The notes under the pieces: generated by a model
Database searches by the model: none
Told to the model about the DNA's origin: nothing
Seen by the model: the letters and a program-made list of their open reading frames with translations, nothing else
Position numbers and translations under genes: made by a program
In this document: positions 1-5,541 of the stretch, in pieces
Numbering within the stretch: the first letter of the stretch is position 1
Layout of the letters: each line of letters begins with the position of its first letter
Source of the DNA: Acidobacteriota bacterium
GTDB lineage: Bacteria; Acidobacteriota; Terriglobia; Terriglobales; Acidobacteriaceae
Reading direction: 5' to 3'
DNA length: 5,541 bases
Assembly (NCBI GenBank): GCA_003223595.1
Contig: QHVR01000193.1
Span: 1 to 5,541, forward strand

Positions 1-184
1 CGTAGAGTTTTGGACTGGTAGGCTCCCGCTGGAGCGCGGACCGAATCTGTGCAACAGAGGGTTGCGCATCGCTTCCGCTTGCCTGGCGCGCATTTTGTGG
101 TGGAAGTGGTCCGCTTGCACATGCCCAGACTGCAAAGAGAACTGGGATCACGCACACAGATGCAAGCCAAAATCTGCTGTTCAT
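1..184 (-). CDS. Exported protein or lipoprotein, N-terminal part (cut by left edge)
   Basis: Reading leftward from an ATG at 184 gives 61 codons without a stop before the window ends. The first 25 residues form a clear export signal: one Arg at position 4, a hydrophobic stretch from about 5 to 20, then A-C-A-S-G at 21-25. Cys22 could be a lipobox cysteine (V-W-A-C, with an unusual Trp at -2), or A-C-A could be a signal peptidase I site. A Pro/Gln/Ala/Ser-rich linker follows (about 26-43), then an amphipathic stretch ending SALQREPTSPKLY. That resembles the end of one tetratricopeptide-type helix and the start of the next, but one partial repeat is weak evidence. The start lies 90 bases beyond the isomerase stop on the same strand, so co-transcription is possible. 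The ribosome binding site is weak. Function unknown; the call as a real gene rests mainly on the signal peptide. Confidence 0.66.
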   Translation of the reverse strand, partial: MNSRFWLASVCVIPVLFAVWACASGPLPPQNARQASGSDAQPSVAQIRSALQREPTSPKLY

Positions 185-274
185 GGCCTTGAGTCCAGGA
201 GTCGACAAGTATATTCACGTATGCTCTCACCGGACCGCGAAGTATGCAACGCCCGGCCGGACCCGCGGATCAGT

Positions 275-1696
275 TCAACAAGCCCCGTTCTCACCGTTGT
301 GCCAGTACATGTCCCAGCCTAAATAGCGTGTAGTGGCTTCGTGAACGGCCGATGAGACAGCCGAAAGATTGGCAGCAACGTGGTGTTCAAAGCCACGCTC
401 ACAGATGAAATGGAGCAGTCGTTGCATGTTCGGAATCTCGACGACGCCCGCGCCTCCGAAAGTGTTCAAAGCATCGTCCGTGAATCGTCCCTCGCCGACA
501 TAGCCGCGCATTTTTCCTGAGACATCATTCGTCGAAAAACGGGCGAAGCTCATCTGCTCGGGCTTAATTACTCCTACGCAAGTCCCGAAGGTGTTTTCCT
601 TGCCAACCGTGCCGGCAATGATTTCCTGGAAATCCATCCTCACAGAGCGGAAGAAATGTTTAGGCAGGTTTGAGCAGTGGAAGCAGACAGCTTTGTTCGG
701 ATCTGATCCATAGTTGTTGTTCCAGTCCAGCAGGGCCGAAGGGCTACCAGAAGCCAATTGCAGAGCGTGCATGCCCAACACGCCGCAAATGTCCACTTCG
801 CAAGCACTGGATAGAAGTTCATTACTCATCATGCTCATCACGGTGCAAGGAACGACTCCGAGATTCTCTTCGATGGACGTCCAGCATTGAACCGCGCTGA
901 TTGTGACCTCAGTGGCCGTCATCCACTGGTTTACGACGGCGCCCAACTTGGCCATCTTCAACAGCGCAGGCGCCGGAACGGTGCTTGTGTCAACATACTT
1001 TTTGATTTCGGCTAACTTGCTCTGCGCGTGATCATCGTTGTCTTTCATGCGTTCGATGCGCCCGAGCACTTCGGAAAGGTCGAGCGTCTCGACCTGCGAT
1101 TCCAAAATCTTTTCGCTGTATCGGACGGTGTTAAAAGCTGCCGGGCGAGCTCCGATCGATCCCACTCTAAGATTCCGAAATCCGTTCACCACGCGGCAGA
1201 CCGCCGCGAACCATTGGAGGTCTTTGGCAAACTCAGGAGAATCGGGACTCTCGGTGTGCAGGGTGGTAATGGAATACGGGATGCCGTACTGGCTCAGATT
1301 GTTGCAGGCTGACATCTTGCCGCAGAAGCTGTCGCGTCGGAAGGCAATGGTCATTTTTCGAGGGTCGTCCGGTGTGGCTTGAATGAGCACAGGTACGCGG
1401 AGGTCAGCCAGACGCAGGGTGTCAGCGATGGCGCGTTCTTCGCCGAAATTCGGCAAGGTCACTACGATCCCATCGATGCGATCGCGACGCTGTCGGAAGA
1501 GATCGGCGCAGAGCCTCGACTCTTGCCGTGTTTCAACCGCGCCGTATTTGCTCTGCTCCGGAGTCAGCGCCACAACGTCAATATCAGCCGCTTGCAGCAC
1601 ACGGACCATTTCCTCGCGTCCGCTCTTGGCAAGGTGGTCCGGGAAAAAGCCTCGATTGCCTACGATGAGGCCCATTGTCATTTTCTTGTGAACCAT
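275..1696 (-). CDS. L-fucose/L-arabinose isomerase superfamily protein (sugar ketol-isomerase)
   Basis: Predicted cytoplasmic, metal-dependent aldose-ketose isomerase of 473 residues, similar to the FucI C-terminal-like superfamily. With the ATG at 1696 as residue 1, the stretch 271-307 carries the family signature: Q-C-W, a V-V-P-C segment, then C-E-V-D-I-C-G with Glu300. Asp324 follows in L-L-D-W-N-N-N-Y-G. The Glu-to-Asp spacing of 24 equals that between Glu337 and Asp361 of E. coli FucI as I recall them. An E-H-H-V-A motif near 437-441 supplies the likely third ligand. The N-terminal part (I-V-V-T-L-P-N-F-G, then P-V-L-I-Q-A-T-P-D-D-P) fits the Rossmann-like domain of the family. It is shorter than E. 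coli FucI (about 590 residues), as is common for the broader group. The frame stays open to an ATG at 1747, but the 17 extra residues are low in hydrophobicity and unlike the family; 1696 has a G-rich ribosome binding site and is preferred. Substrate is not decided by sequence. It lies downstream of the LacI-type gene on the same strand. Confidence 0.88.
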   Translation of the reverse strand: MVHKKMTMGLIVGNRGFFPDHLAKSGREEMVRVLQAADIDVVALTPEQSKYGAVETRQESRLCADLFRQRRDRIDGIVVTLPNFGEERAIADTLRLADLRVPVLIQATPDDPRKMTIAFRRDSFCGKMSACNNLSQYGIPYSITTLHTESPDSPEFAKDLQWFAAVCRVVNGFRNLRVGSIGARPAAFNTVRYSEKILESQVETLDLSEVLGRIERMKDNDDHAQSKLAEIKKYVDTSTVPAPALLKMAKLGAVVNQWMTATEVTISAVQCWTSIEENLGVVPCTVMSMMSNELLSSACEVDICGVLGMHALQLASGSPSALLDWNNNYGSDPNKAVCFHCSNLPKHFFRSVRMDFQEIIAGTVGKENTFGTCVGVIKPEQMSFARFSTNDVSGKMRGYVGEGRFTDDALNTFGGAGVVEIPNMQRLLHFICERGFEHHVAANLSAVSSAVHEATTRYLGWDMYWHNGENGAC

Positions 1697-1963
1697 ATAC
1701 CGCCCCCGATCGGACTTACTTCCAGTTGTTCCGTGCAGAGCGCACATGCTGCAAATCGGAACTCCAACGCAACGCTCCGCTTAGCCCACGTAGCGCACCG
1801 AGTCGCGAAATGCAGTAATCGTTTACCCGCAAAGGCACTACGCTATTCCCAAGCGACTGGAATTGCAACTCTCGTTGGAATGGCTTTGGGACGCGCTTAC
1901 TCTGATGAGCTTCTCAGATGACAATTGGACCAGGCAAGAATGCAAAAAAGCAGAAGTTCTCGG
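1697..1963. other. Gene-free gap between regulator and isomerase
   Basis: This 267-base stretch holds no convincing gene; the short frames crossing it have no family features. Read on the minus strand, a T6 run (1945-1950) follows shortly after the regulator stop, but no strong GC-rich stem precedes it, so I do not call a terminator. A degenerate LacI-type palindrome lies at 1815-1826. The length is more than expected within a tight operon, so the isomerase may have its own promoter here, although I could not identify good -35 and -10 boxes. Confidence 0.6.
1815..1826. promoter_or_regulatory. Possible second LacI-type operator upstream of the isomerase
   Basis: GTAATCGTTTAC is a 12-base near-palindrome: every symmetric pair matches except the one flanking the central CG. 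It shares 9 of 12 positions with the core of the perfect operator at 3104-3115 (GAAAACGTTTTC), including both outer bases and the central CG. It sits 119 bases upstream of the preferred isomerase start, a reasonable place for an operator. The match is imperfect and the flanks are not symmetric, so chance similarity is possible. Confidence 0.4.
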
Positions 1964-3040
1964 TCAGCGCGGGGACGATTCGGCTGCTTTGCGGGGTCTT
2001 GTCGTTCGATTCGACTTTTCAGGAATGATTGCAGAACCTACCGCGCGGGCTAATGTCGTGGACTTGCGAAGCACTAAACTTGTGACAAGTTCGTAACTGT
2101 GTTGTTCCCGGGGAGAAGTTGAATTCTCGACTTCGTTCAACAGTGCGTTGAAAGCAATCTCGGCTAAACCGTGTTGCGACATCTGAACTGTCGTTAGCGG
2201 CGGAATAGTGAACTCGGCTAGATGGATATCGTCGAACCCAACCACCGAGAGGTCATCCGGTATCTTGATGTTTTGTTCGTAAGCCTCTCGTAGAACTCCA
2301 ATCGCCGTCATATCGTTCGAGCACATCACGGCGGTAGGCCGCGCACTCATCTTGTTCAGTTCTAAGAGTGCATTCATGCCTCCTTCCATCCTGTGATCTC
2401 CGATCACAACCAAGTCGGGAGGAAGGCCAATCTCCAGCATGGAGGTTTCAAAAGCCTCGCGCCTGGCACCGGCCGACTTTAAGTGCTCGGGCCCGGCAAT
2501 AAACGCAATCCGCGTGTGACGCATAGCCGCGAGATGCTGAACGGCCTGTCGAATTCCGCTTATATAGTTGATGCGGATGTTGGCAATGCCGGGTACGTCA
2601 GGCCCTACATCTACGAATACGAGCGGGACCTTACGATCGCGGAGGTGTTCGATCAGCGATTCTTCCATGCCAAAGGTCAAGATGGCCACGCCGTCCACCC
2701 TGCGTTCGATCATCCTGCGCACCGAGGATTCCATGCGTTTGGGATCGTGCACGGTGGAGGTCAGCAGGATCTCGTAGTTATTTTCAACGGCCAGATCTTC
2801 GAAGGTCTGAACTATTTCCGGGAAAAAAGGATTCGTAATCTCCGAGACAATCAGGCCGAAGATGCGGGTGCGGCCCAGCACCAACGCGCGTGCCTGAGTG
2901 TTGGGGTAATATCCCAGTTCGTCGACGACGCGCCACACTCGTTTGGCGAGTTGAGGATCGACCGTGGGAACACGGTTAATGGCTCTGGAGACCGTGGCCG
3001 TGGAAACTTTCGCCCTCCGGGCAATCTCACGTATATCCAT
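1964..3040 (-). CDS. LacI/PurR-family transcriptional regulator
   Basis: Sugar-responsive DNA-binding repressor or activator of 358 residues, full length for the family. Residues 1-22 are the helix-turn-helix (D-I-R-E-I-A-R-R-A, then V-S-T-A-T-V-S-R-A-I-N). The hinge follows at about 44-56 (Y-Y-P-N-T-Q-A-R-A-L), where Leu53 corresponds to the leucine that in LacI and PurR inserts at the central CG of the operator. From about 59 onward is the periplasmic-binding-protein-like effector domain: F-G-L-I-V-S-E-I-T-N-P-F-F at 61-73, R-V-D-G-V-A-I at 114-120, C-S-N-D-M-T-A-I-G at 240-248 and L-S-V-V-G-F-D-D-I at 264-272. After the usual family end (near 328) a tail of about 30 residues, rich in Arg, Lys and Ser, is extra. 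No clear ribosome binding site precedes the ATG, but no earlier in-frame start is available. It is divergent from the exported DUF5695-type gene with a palindrome between them, so it likely controls that gene and itself. The effector sugar is unknown. Confidence 0.96.
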   Translation of the reverse strand: MDIREIARRAKVSTATVSRAINRVPTVDPQLAKRVWRVVDELGYYPNTQARALVLGRTRIFGLIVSEITNPFFPEIVQTFEDLAVENNYEILLTSTVHDPKRMESSVRRMIERRVDGVAILTFGMEESLIEHLRDRKVPLVFVDVGPDVPGIANIRINYISGIRQAVQHLAAMRHTRIAFIAGPEHLKSAGARREAFETSMLEIGLPPDLVVIGDHRMEGGMNALLELNKMSARPTAVMCSNDMTAIGVLREAYEQNIKIPDDLSVVGFDDIHLAEFTIPPLTTVQMSQHGLAEIAFNALLNEVENSTSPREQHSYELVTSLVLRKSTTLARAVGSAIIPEKSNRTTRPRKAAESSPR

Positions 3041-3072
3041 TGGGTTGGGTAGTCGGGGCTGCTACTGCCGCA

Positions 3073-3078
3073 ATCTTA
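3073..3078 (-). promoter_or_regulatory. Possible -10 box for the LacI-type gene
   Basis: On the minus strand TAAGAT, within GATAAGAT, lies about 33 bases before the regulator ATG and is a fair -10 match. No good -35 hexamer stands 16-18 bases upstream; that position abuts the palindrome at 3101-3118. If the box is used, the bound regulator would touch its own -35 region, giving autoregulation. This is a weak call. Confidence 0.28.
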
Positions 3079-3100
3079 TCACGATGCAGACAGGCTTAAG

Positions 3101-3118
3101 TTGGAAAACGTTTTCCAA
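3101..3118. promoter_or_regulatory. Perfect 18-bp palindromic operator (LacI-type)
   Basis: TTGGAAAACGTTTTCCAA equals its own reverse complement over all 18 bases. Even length with a central CG, flanked by AAAA and TTTT, is the classic form of LacI/PurR/CcpA-family operators. It lies 61 bases upstream of the LacI-type gene and 114 bases upstream of the divergent exported gene. Its left end also reads as the -35 box of the predicted rightward promoter, so binding would be expected to block that promoter. Assignment to the adjacent regulator is inference from position and form. Confidence 0.85.
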
Positions 3119-3129
3119 ACGCCTACACT
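3101..3129 (+). promoter_or_regulatory. Predicted promoter of the exported DUF5695-type gene
   Basis: TTGGAA (3101-3106) and TACACT (3124-3129) are separated by exactly 17 bases and each matches four of six sigma-70 consensus positions. The start of transcription would fall near 3136, leaving a leader of about 95 bases before the GTG start. The -35 box and most of the spacer lie inside the palindromic operator, which fits repression by steric block. Confidence 0.5.
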
Positions 3130-3216
3130 TGGGTGCAATCTTAATTCTTTGGAGTGTCAGGCTTTGAGCAAGGTTTCCAGTGCAGTTCGTAAGCAGAGGG
3201 CATTCATTCGCATCTT

Positions 3217-3224
3217 GGGAAGGA
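3217..3224 (+). promoter_or_regulatory. Ribosome binding site that decides the GTG start
   Basis: GGGAAGGA is a strong purine-rich Shine-Dalgarno-like stretch ending 7 bases before the GTG at 3232. The only nearby in-frame ATG, at 3253, has no such site at a suitable distance, so the GTG is favoured. Confidence 0.6.
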
Positions 3225-3231
3225 CGCTCCG

Positions 3232-5541
3232 GTGAGATATCAATATGCTCTGATGCTTCGTGCAGCCCAATTCTGTTGCCTTGTTATTGGCCTCTGGGCG
3301 TCGACTACAACCTCTGCTCGCGCTCAAGGACCCCATAAAAAAATCTCTGCCATTCCTGGTCCGATGCTGAGCGAAGGCACTCAGCAATTCGAGACGCCCG
3401 ACTTCAAACTCATACTGGTCAAATCTTCCCAGACGGTTGCCGCTTTGAATCCCAAGGGAGCAGGCGATTTTGATTTCACTCCTGGTGACCTTTTGGTCGA
3501 GCGCTCCCAAAATGGATATTTTCATCTGGGAGACATTACTTTCCGCCTGCGTGCTGGAACATCCGGAGCATGGAAGAATTATTCTTCGGCAGCCATACGA
3601 ACGCCGGTGAGTGTGCTTCCCGCGTCGAAACCAGAGTTTGCGGCTGCCGATCTATCGCCCGCATTCCCGGCCGATTTTCCCTTACAGGTCACGCGCGTCT
3701 GGGCGCTCGACGCTGGAAAACTTGTCTTGCGCTTCACCTTGAAGAACAGGTCGTCTGAGAGCATTGAGATCGGTGGGTTGGGTATTCCGATGGTCTTCAA
3801 CAACGTGCTCAACGATCGCTCGCTGGAGGAAGCACATGCGAAGTGCTCTTTCTATGATCCCTATATCGGAGGAGACGCGGGATACTTGCAGGTCACGCGC
3901 TTAAGCGGTCGGGGACCGGCACTCGTTGTCGTTCCAGACGGGAAGACTCCTTTCGAAGCCTATAACCCCATTCTGGATAAACCCGATCCCTGGGGAGCTA
4001 AGCCGGTATTTAGCGACCCAACTCCCAGGGGGATCACGTTCGAGGGCTTCTACGAGTGGATGCTGCACACGCAGGCGTATGCGGAGAACGAATGGAAAGC
4101 TGCTCGGCCCTGGAATCTCCCAACAGGCATCGAACTCGCACCAGGCGAATCGAAGACGTACGGACTCAAGTTTCTGCTGTCCGATTCCATTCGCGACATC
4201 GAGAAGACGCTCGCAGATAACGGTCGGCCTGTTGCCATTGGAGTCCCCGGATACATCGTTCCCGAGAACATTGATGCGCGCCTTTTTCTGAAATATCTGA
4301 GCAAAGTTAAATCCACGACGGTTGACCCACCAGGCGCACTTACAGTGGATGCAAACGGCACAGCGGGAGCGGGCTGGAGTGCTTATACGATTCACGGAAG
4401 GATGTGGGGCCGGTCGCGGTTAAGCGTCACATACGAAGACGGGTCTGTTCAGACCATTCAATATTTTGTGACGAAACCCGAGTCCGATGTGGTCACCGAT
4501 ATGGGACGCTTTCTAACGTCGAAGGCGTGGCACGATGATGCGAAGGATCCTTTCCATCGGAGTCCCTCAGTCATGACGTACGACCGAGAACTCAATCAGA
4601 TCGTGATGCAGGACAGCCGCGTGTGGATTGCGGGCTTAGGCGATGAGGGCGGAGGAGGCGCCTGGCTCGCGGCCATTATGAAAGAACTCGTCCAACCCGA
4701 CAAAGAGGAACTGGAAAAACTGCAGCAGTTCGTCGACGGAGTTCTATGGGGCGGTCTGCAATACAAAGACGGTCCTCATGCCTACGGAGTGAGAAAGAGT
4801 CTCTTCTACTACCAGCCGGACGAAATGCCTTCTGGATACTATCGCAGCGACTTCGACTGGAGTACATGGACGAGTTGGAACAAAGCGGCATCCGAGCGAG
4901 TCGATCGCTCCTACGACTATCCACATGTGGCGGCTGCGTACTGGGTGTTGTACCGTCTGGCCCGCAATCATGAGGGGCTGGTAACGAATCATCCGTGGGA
5001 TTGGTATCTGGATCACGCATATGAGACCTCGATTGCGATGACAAATTTCGCCGCTGAACTGGGTGCATTCGGACAGATGGAGGGTGATGCCTTTCTGCAG
5101 ATCTTGTTAGATCTCAAGCGCGAAGGGCGTACTCAACAAGCGGACACGCTTGAGGCCAAAATGCGCGCACGCGCGGAGCGTTGGAGAGGGGAAGCGTATC
5201 CCTTCGGCAGTGAGATGCCTTGGGATTCAACCGGCCAGGAAGAGGTCTATGCCTGGACAAAATACTTCGGGTATAAAGACAAAGCCGAAGTGACCCTGAA
5301 CGCGATTCTCGGTTATGATCCGACGATTCCGCACTGGGGATACAACGGGAGCGCGCGCCGGTACTGGGATTTCATTTTTGCGGCCAAGGATCGCCGCCTA
5401 GAGCGCCAACTGCATCATTACGGCTCAGGTCTCAACGCCATTCCACTGCTCAGCGAATATCGCGAACATCCCGAGGACTTCTATTTGTTGCGAGTGGGGT
5501 ATGGCGGGACGATGGGGCCGCTGACCGATATCGACTCTGAC
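3232..5541 (+). CDS. Exported DUF5695-type protein, glycoside-hydrolase-like (3' end beyond window)
   Basis: An uninterrupted frame of 770 codons runs from a GTG at 3232 to the last base of the window. Residues 1-31 are a signal peptide: Arg2 and Arg10, a hydrophobic core at about 14-24, and an A-R-A cleavage site before Gln32. The mature N-terminus is beta-rich, with K-L-I-L-V-K-S-S-Q-T-V-A, then D-F-D-F-T-P-G-D-L-L (79-88) and N-G-Y-F-H-L-G-D (94-101), which I recognise as typical of DUF5695. A middle segment (about 304-430) includes P-V-A-I-G-V-P-G-Y at 333-341. From about 465 the protein becomes helical and rich in Trp, Tyr, Asp and Glu, as in alpha/alpha-barrel sugar enzymes: G-L-G-D-E-G-G-G-G at 468-476, D-Y-P-H at 562-565, H-P-W-D-W-Y at 587-592, E-M-P-W-D-S-T-G-Q-E-E at 661-671, and H-W-G-Y-N-G at 701-706. 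The last residues contain G-Y-G-G-T-M-G-P-L-T. Probable role: binding or cleavage of a glycan outside the cytoplasm; the reaction is not established by sequence. An alternative start is the ATG at 3253, which shortens the signal peptide by 7 residues. Confidence 0.85.
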   Translation, partial: MRYQYALMLRAAQFCCLVIGLWASTTTSARAQGPHKKISAIPGPMLSEGTQQFETPDFKLILVKSSQTVAALNPKGAGDFDFTPGDLLVERSQNGYFHLGDITFRLRAGTSGAWKNYSSAAIRTPVSVLPASKPEFAAADLSPAFPADFPLQVTRVWALDAGKLVLRFTLKNRSSESIEIGGLGIPMVFNNVLNDRSLEEAHAKCSFYDPYIGGDAGYLQVTRLSGRGPALVVVPDGKTPFEAYNPILDKPDPWGAKPVFSDPTPRGITFEGFYEWMLHTQAYAENEWKAARPWNLPTGIELAPGESKTYGLKFLLSDSIRDIEKTLADNGRPVAIGVPGYIVPENIDARLFLKYLSKVKSTTVDPPGALTVDANGTAGAGWSAYTIHGRMWGRSRLSVTYEDGSVQTIQYFVTKPESDVVTDMGRFLTSKAWHDDAKDPFHRSPSVMTYDRELNQIVMQDSRVWIAGLGDEGGGGAWLAAIMKELVQPDKEELEKLQQFVDGVLWGGLQYKDGPHAYGVRKSLFYYQPDEMPSGYYRSDFDWSTWTSWNKAASERVDRSYDYPHVAAAYWVLYRLARNHEGLVTNHPWDWYLDHAYETSIAMTNFAAELGAFGQMEGDAFLQILLDLKREGRTQQADTLEAKMRARAERWRGEAYPFGSEMPWDSTGQEEVYAWTKYFGYKDKAEVTLNAILGYDPTIPHWGYNGSARRYWDFIFAAKDRRLERQLHHYGSGLNAIPLLSEYREHPEDFYLLRVGYGGTMGPLTDIDSD

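Noticed and set aside
228..270. Imperfect direct repeat (CGCGGGTCCGG and CGCGGTCCGG on the minus strand) between the isomerase and the left-edge gene
   Set aside because: Two short GC-rich copies in a GC-rich stretch can arise by chance; no symmetry or T run suggests an operator or terminator.
62..322. 86-residue open frame on the plus strand
   Set aside because: It overlaps the antisense signal-peptide gene and the end of the isomerase, has a Cys/Arg-rich composition typical of shadow frames, and no domain features.
1379..1921. 180-residue open frame on the plus strand opposite the isomerase start
   Set aside because: Most of it is antisense to the well-supported isomerase, with no recognisable motifs or ribosome binding site.
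1945..1966. Possible terminator after the LacI-type gene (T6 run on the minus strand)
   Set aside because: Only very short stems such as AGAA/TTCT precede the T run; no stable GC-rich hairpin was found.
2483..3052. 189-residue open frame on the plus strand opposite the LacI-type gene
   Set aside because: It is entirely antisense to the conserved LacI-type coding region and has no family features.
3253..3255. ATG as the start of the DUF5695-type gene
   Set aside because: No ribosome binding site at suitable distance, while the in-frame GTG at 3232 has GGGAAGGA 7 bases upstream and gives a fuller signal peptide. It remains a possible alternative.
3901..4395. 164-residue open frame on the minus strand
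   Set aside because: It lies inside the long DUF5695-type frame, which has a signal peptide and family motifs; the antisense frame has neither.

Overview
The window reads as a small carbohydrate-use locus from a soil-type bacterium. The moderate-to-high GC content, the secreted DUF5695-type protein, the LacI-type regulator and the sugar isomerase suggest Acidobacteriota (Terriglobia-like) or a similar polysaccharide-degrading lineage. That assignment is inference, because no rRNA or other phylogenetic marker is present.

Layout from left to right. (1) Positions 1-184, minus strand: the start of an exported protein or lipoprotein that runs off the left edge, with a possible tetratricopeptide-type helix at the cut. 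(2) Positions 275-1696, minus strand: a complete isomerase of the L-fucose/L-arabinose isomerase superfamily, with the expected Glu/Asp/His metal-site residues. (3) Positions 1697-1963: a gene-free gap holding a degenerate LacI-type operator-like palindrome. (4) Positions 1964-3040, minus strand: a complete LacI/PurR-family regulator. (5) Positions 3041-3231: a divergent control region with a perfect 18-bp palindrome centred on CG, overlapping a plausible promoter that fires rightward. (6) Positions 3232-5541, plus strand: a long uninterrupted frame of 770 codons with a signal peptide, a GTG start and a strong ribosome binding site. It matches my recollection of DUF5695 proteins (large exported, glycoside-hydrolase-like) and continues past the right edge.

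How the parts may work together (inference): the LacI-type protein probably binds the palindrome, controlling the divergent exported gene and possibly itself. The exported protein may act on a glycan or glycoside outside the cytoplasm, and the isomerase may convert a released aldose to its ketose inside the cell. No transporter, kinase or aldolase lies in the window, so substrate and pathway are open. I see no mobile element, CRISPR array, tRNA or rRNA, and nothing that looks like a defence system.
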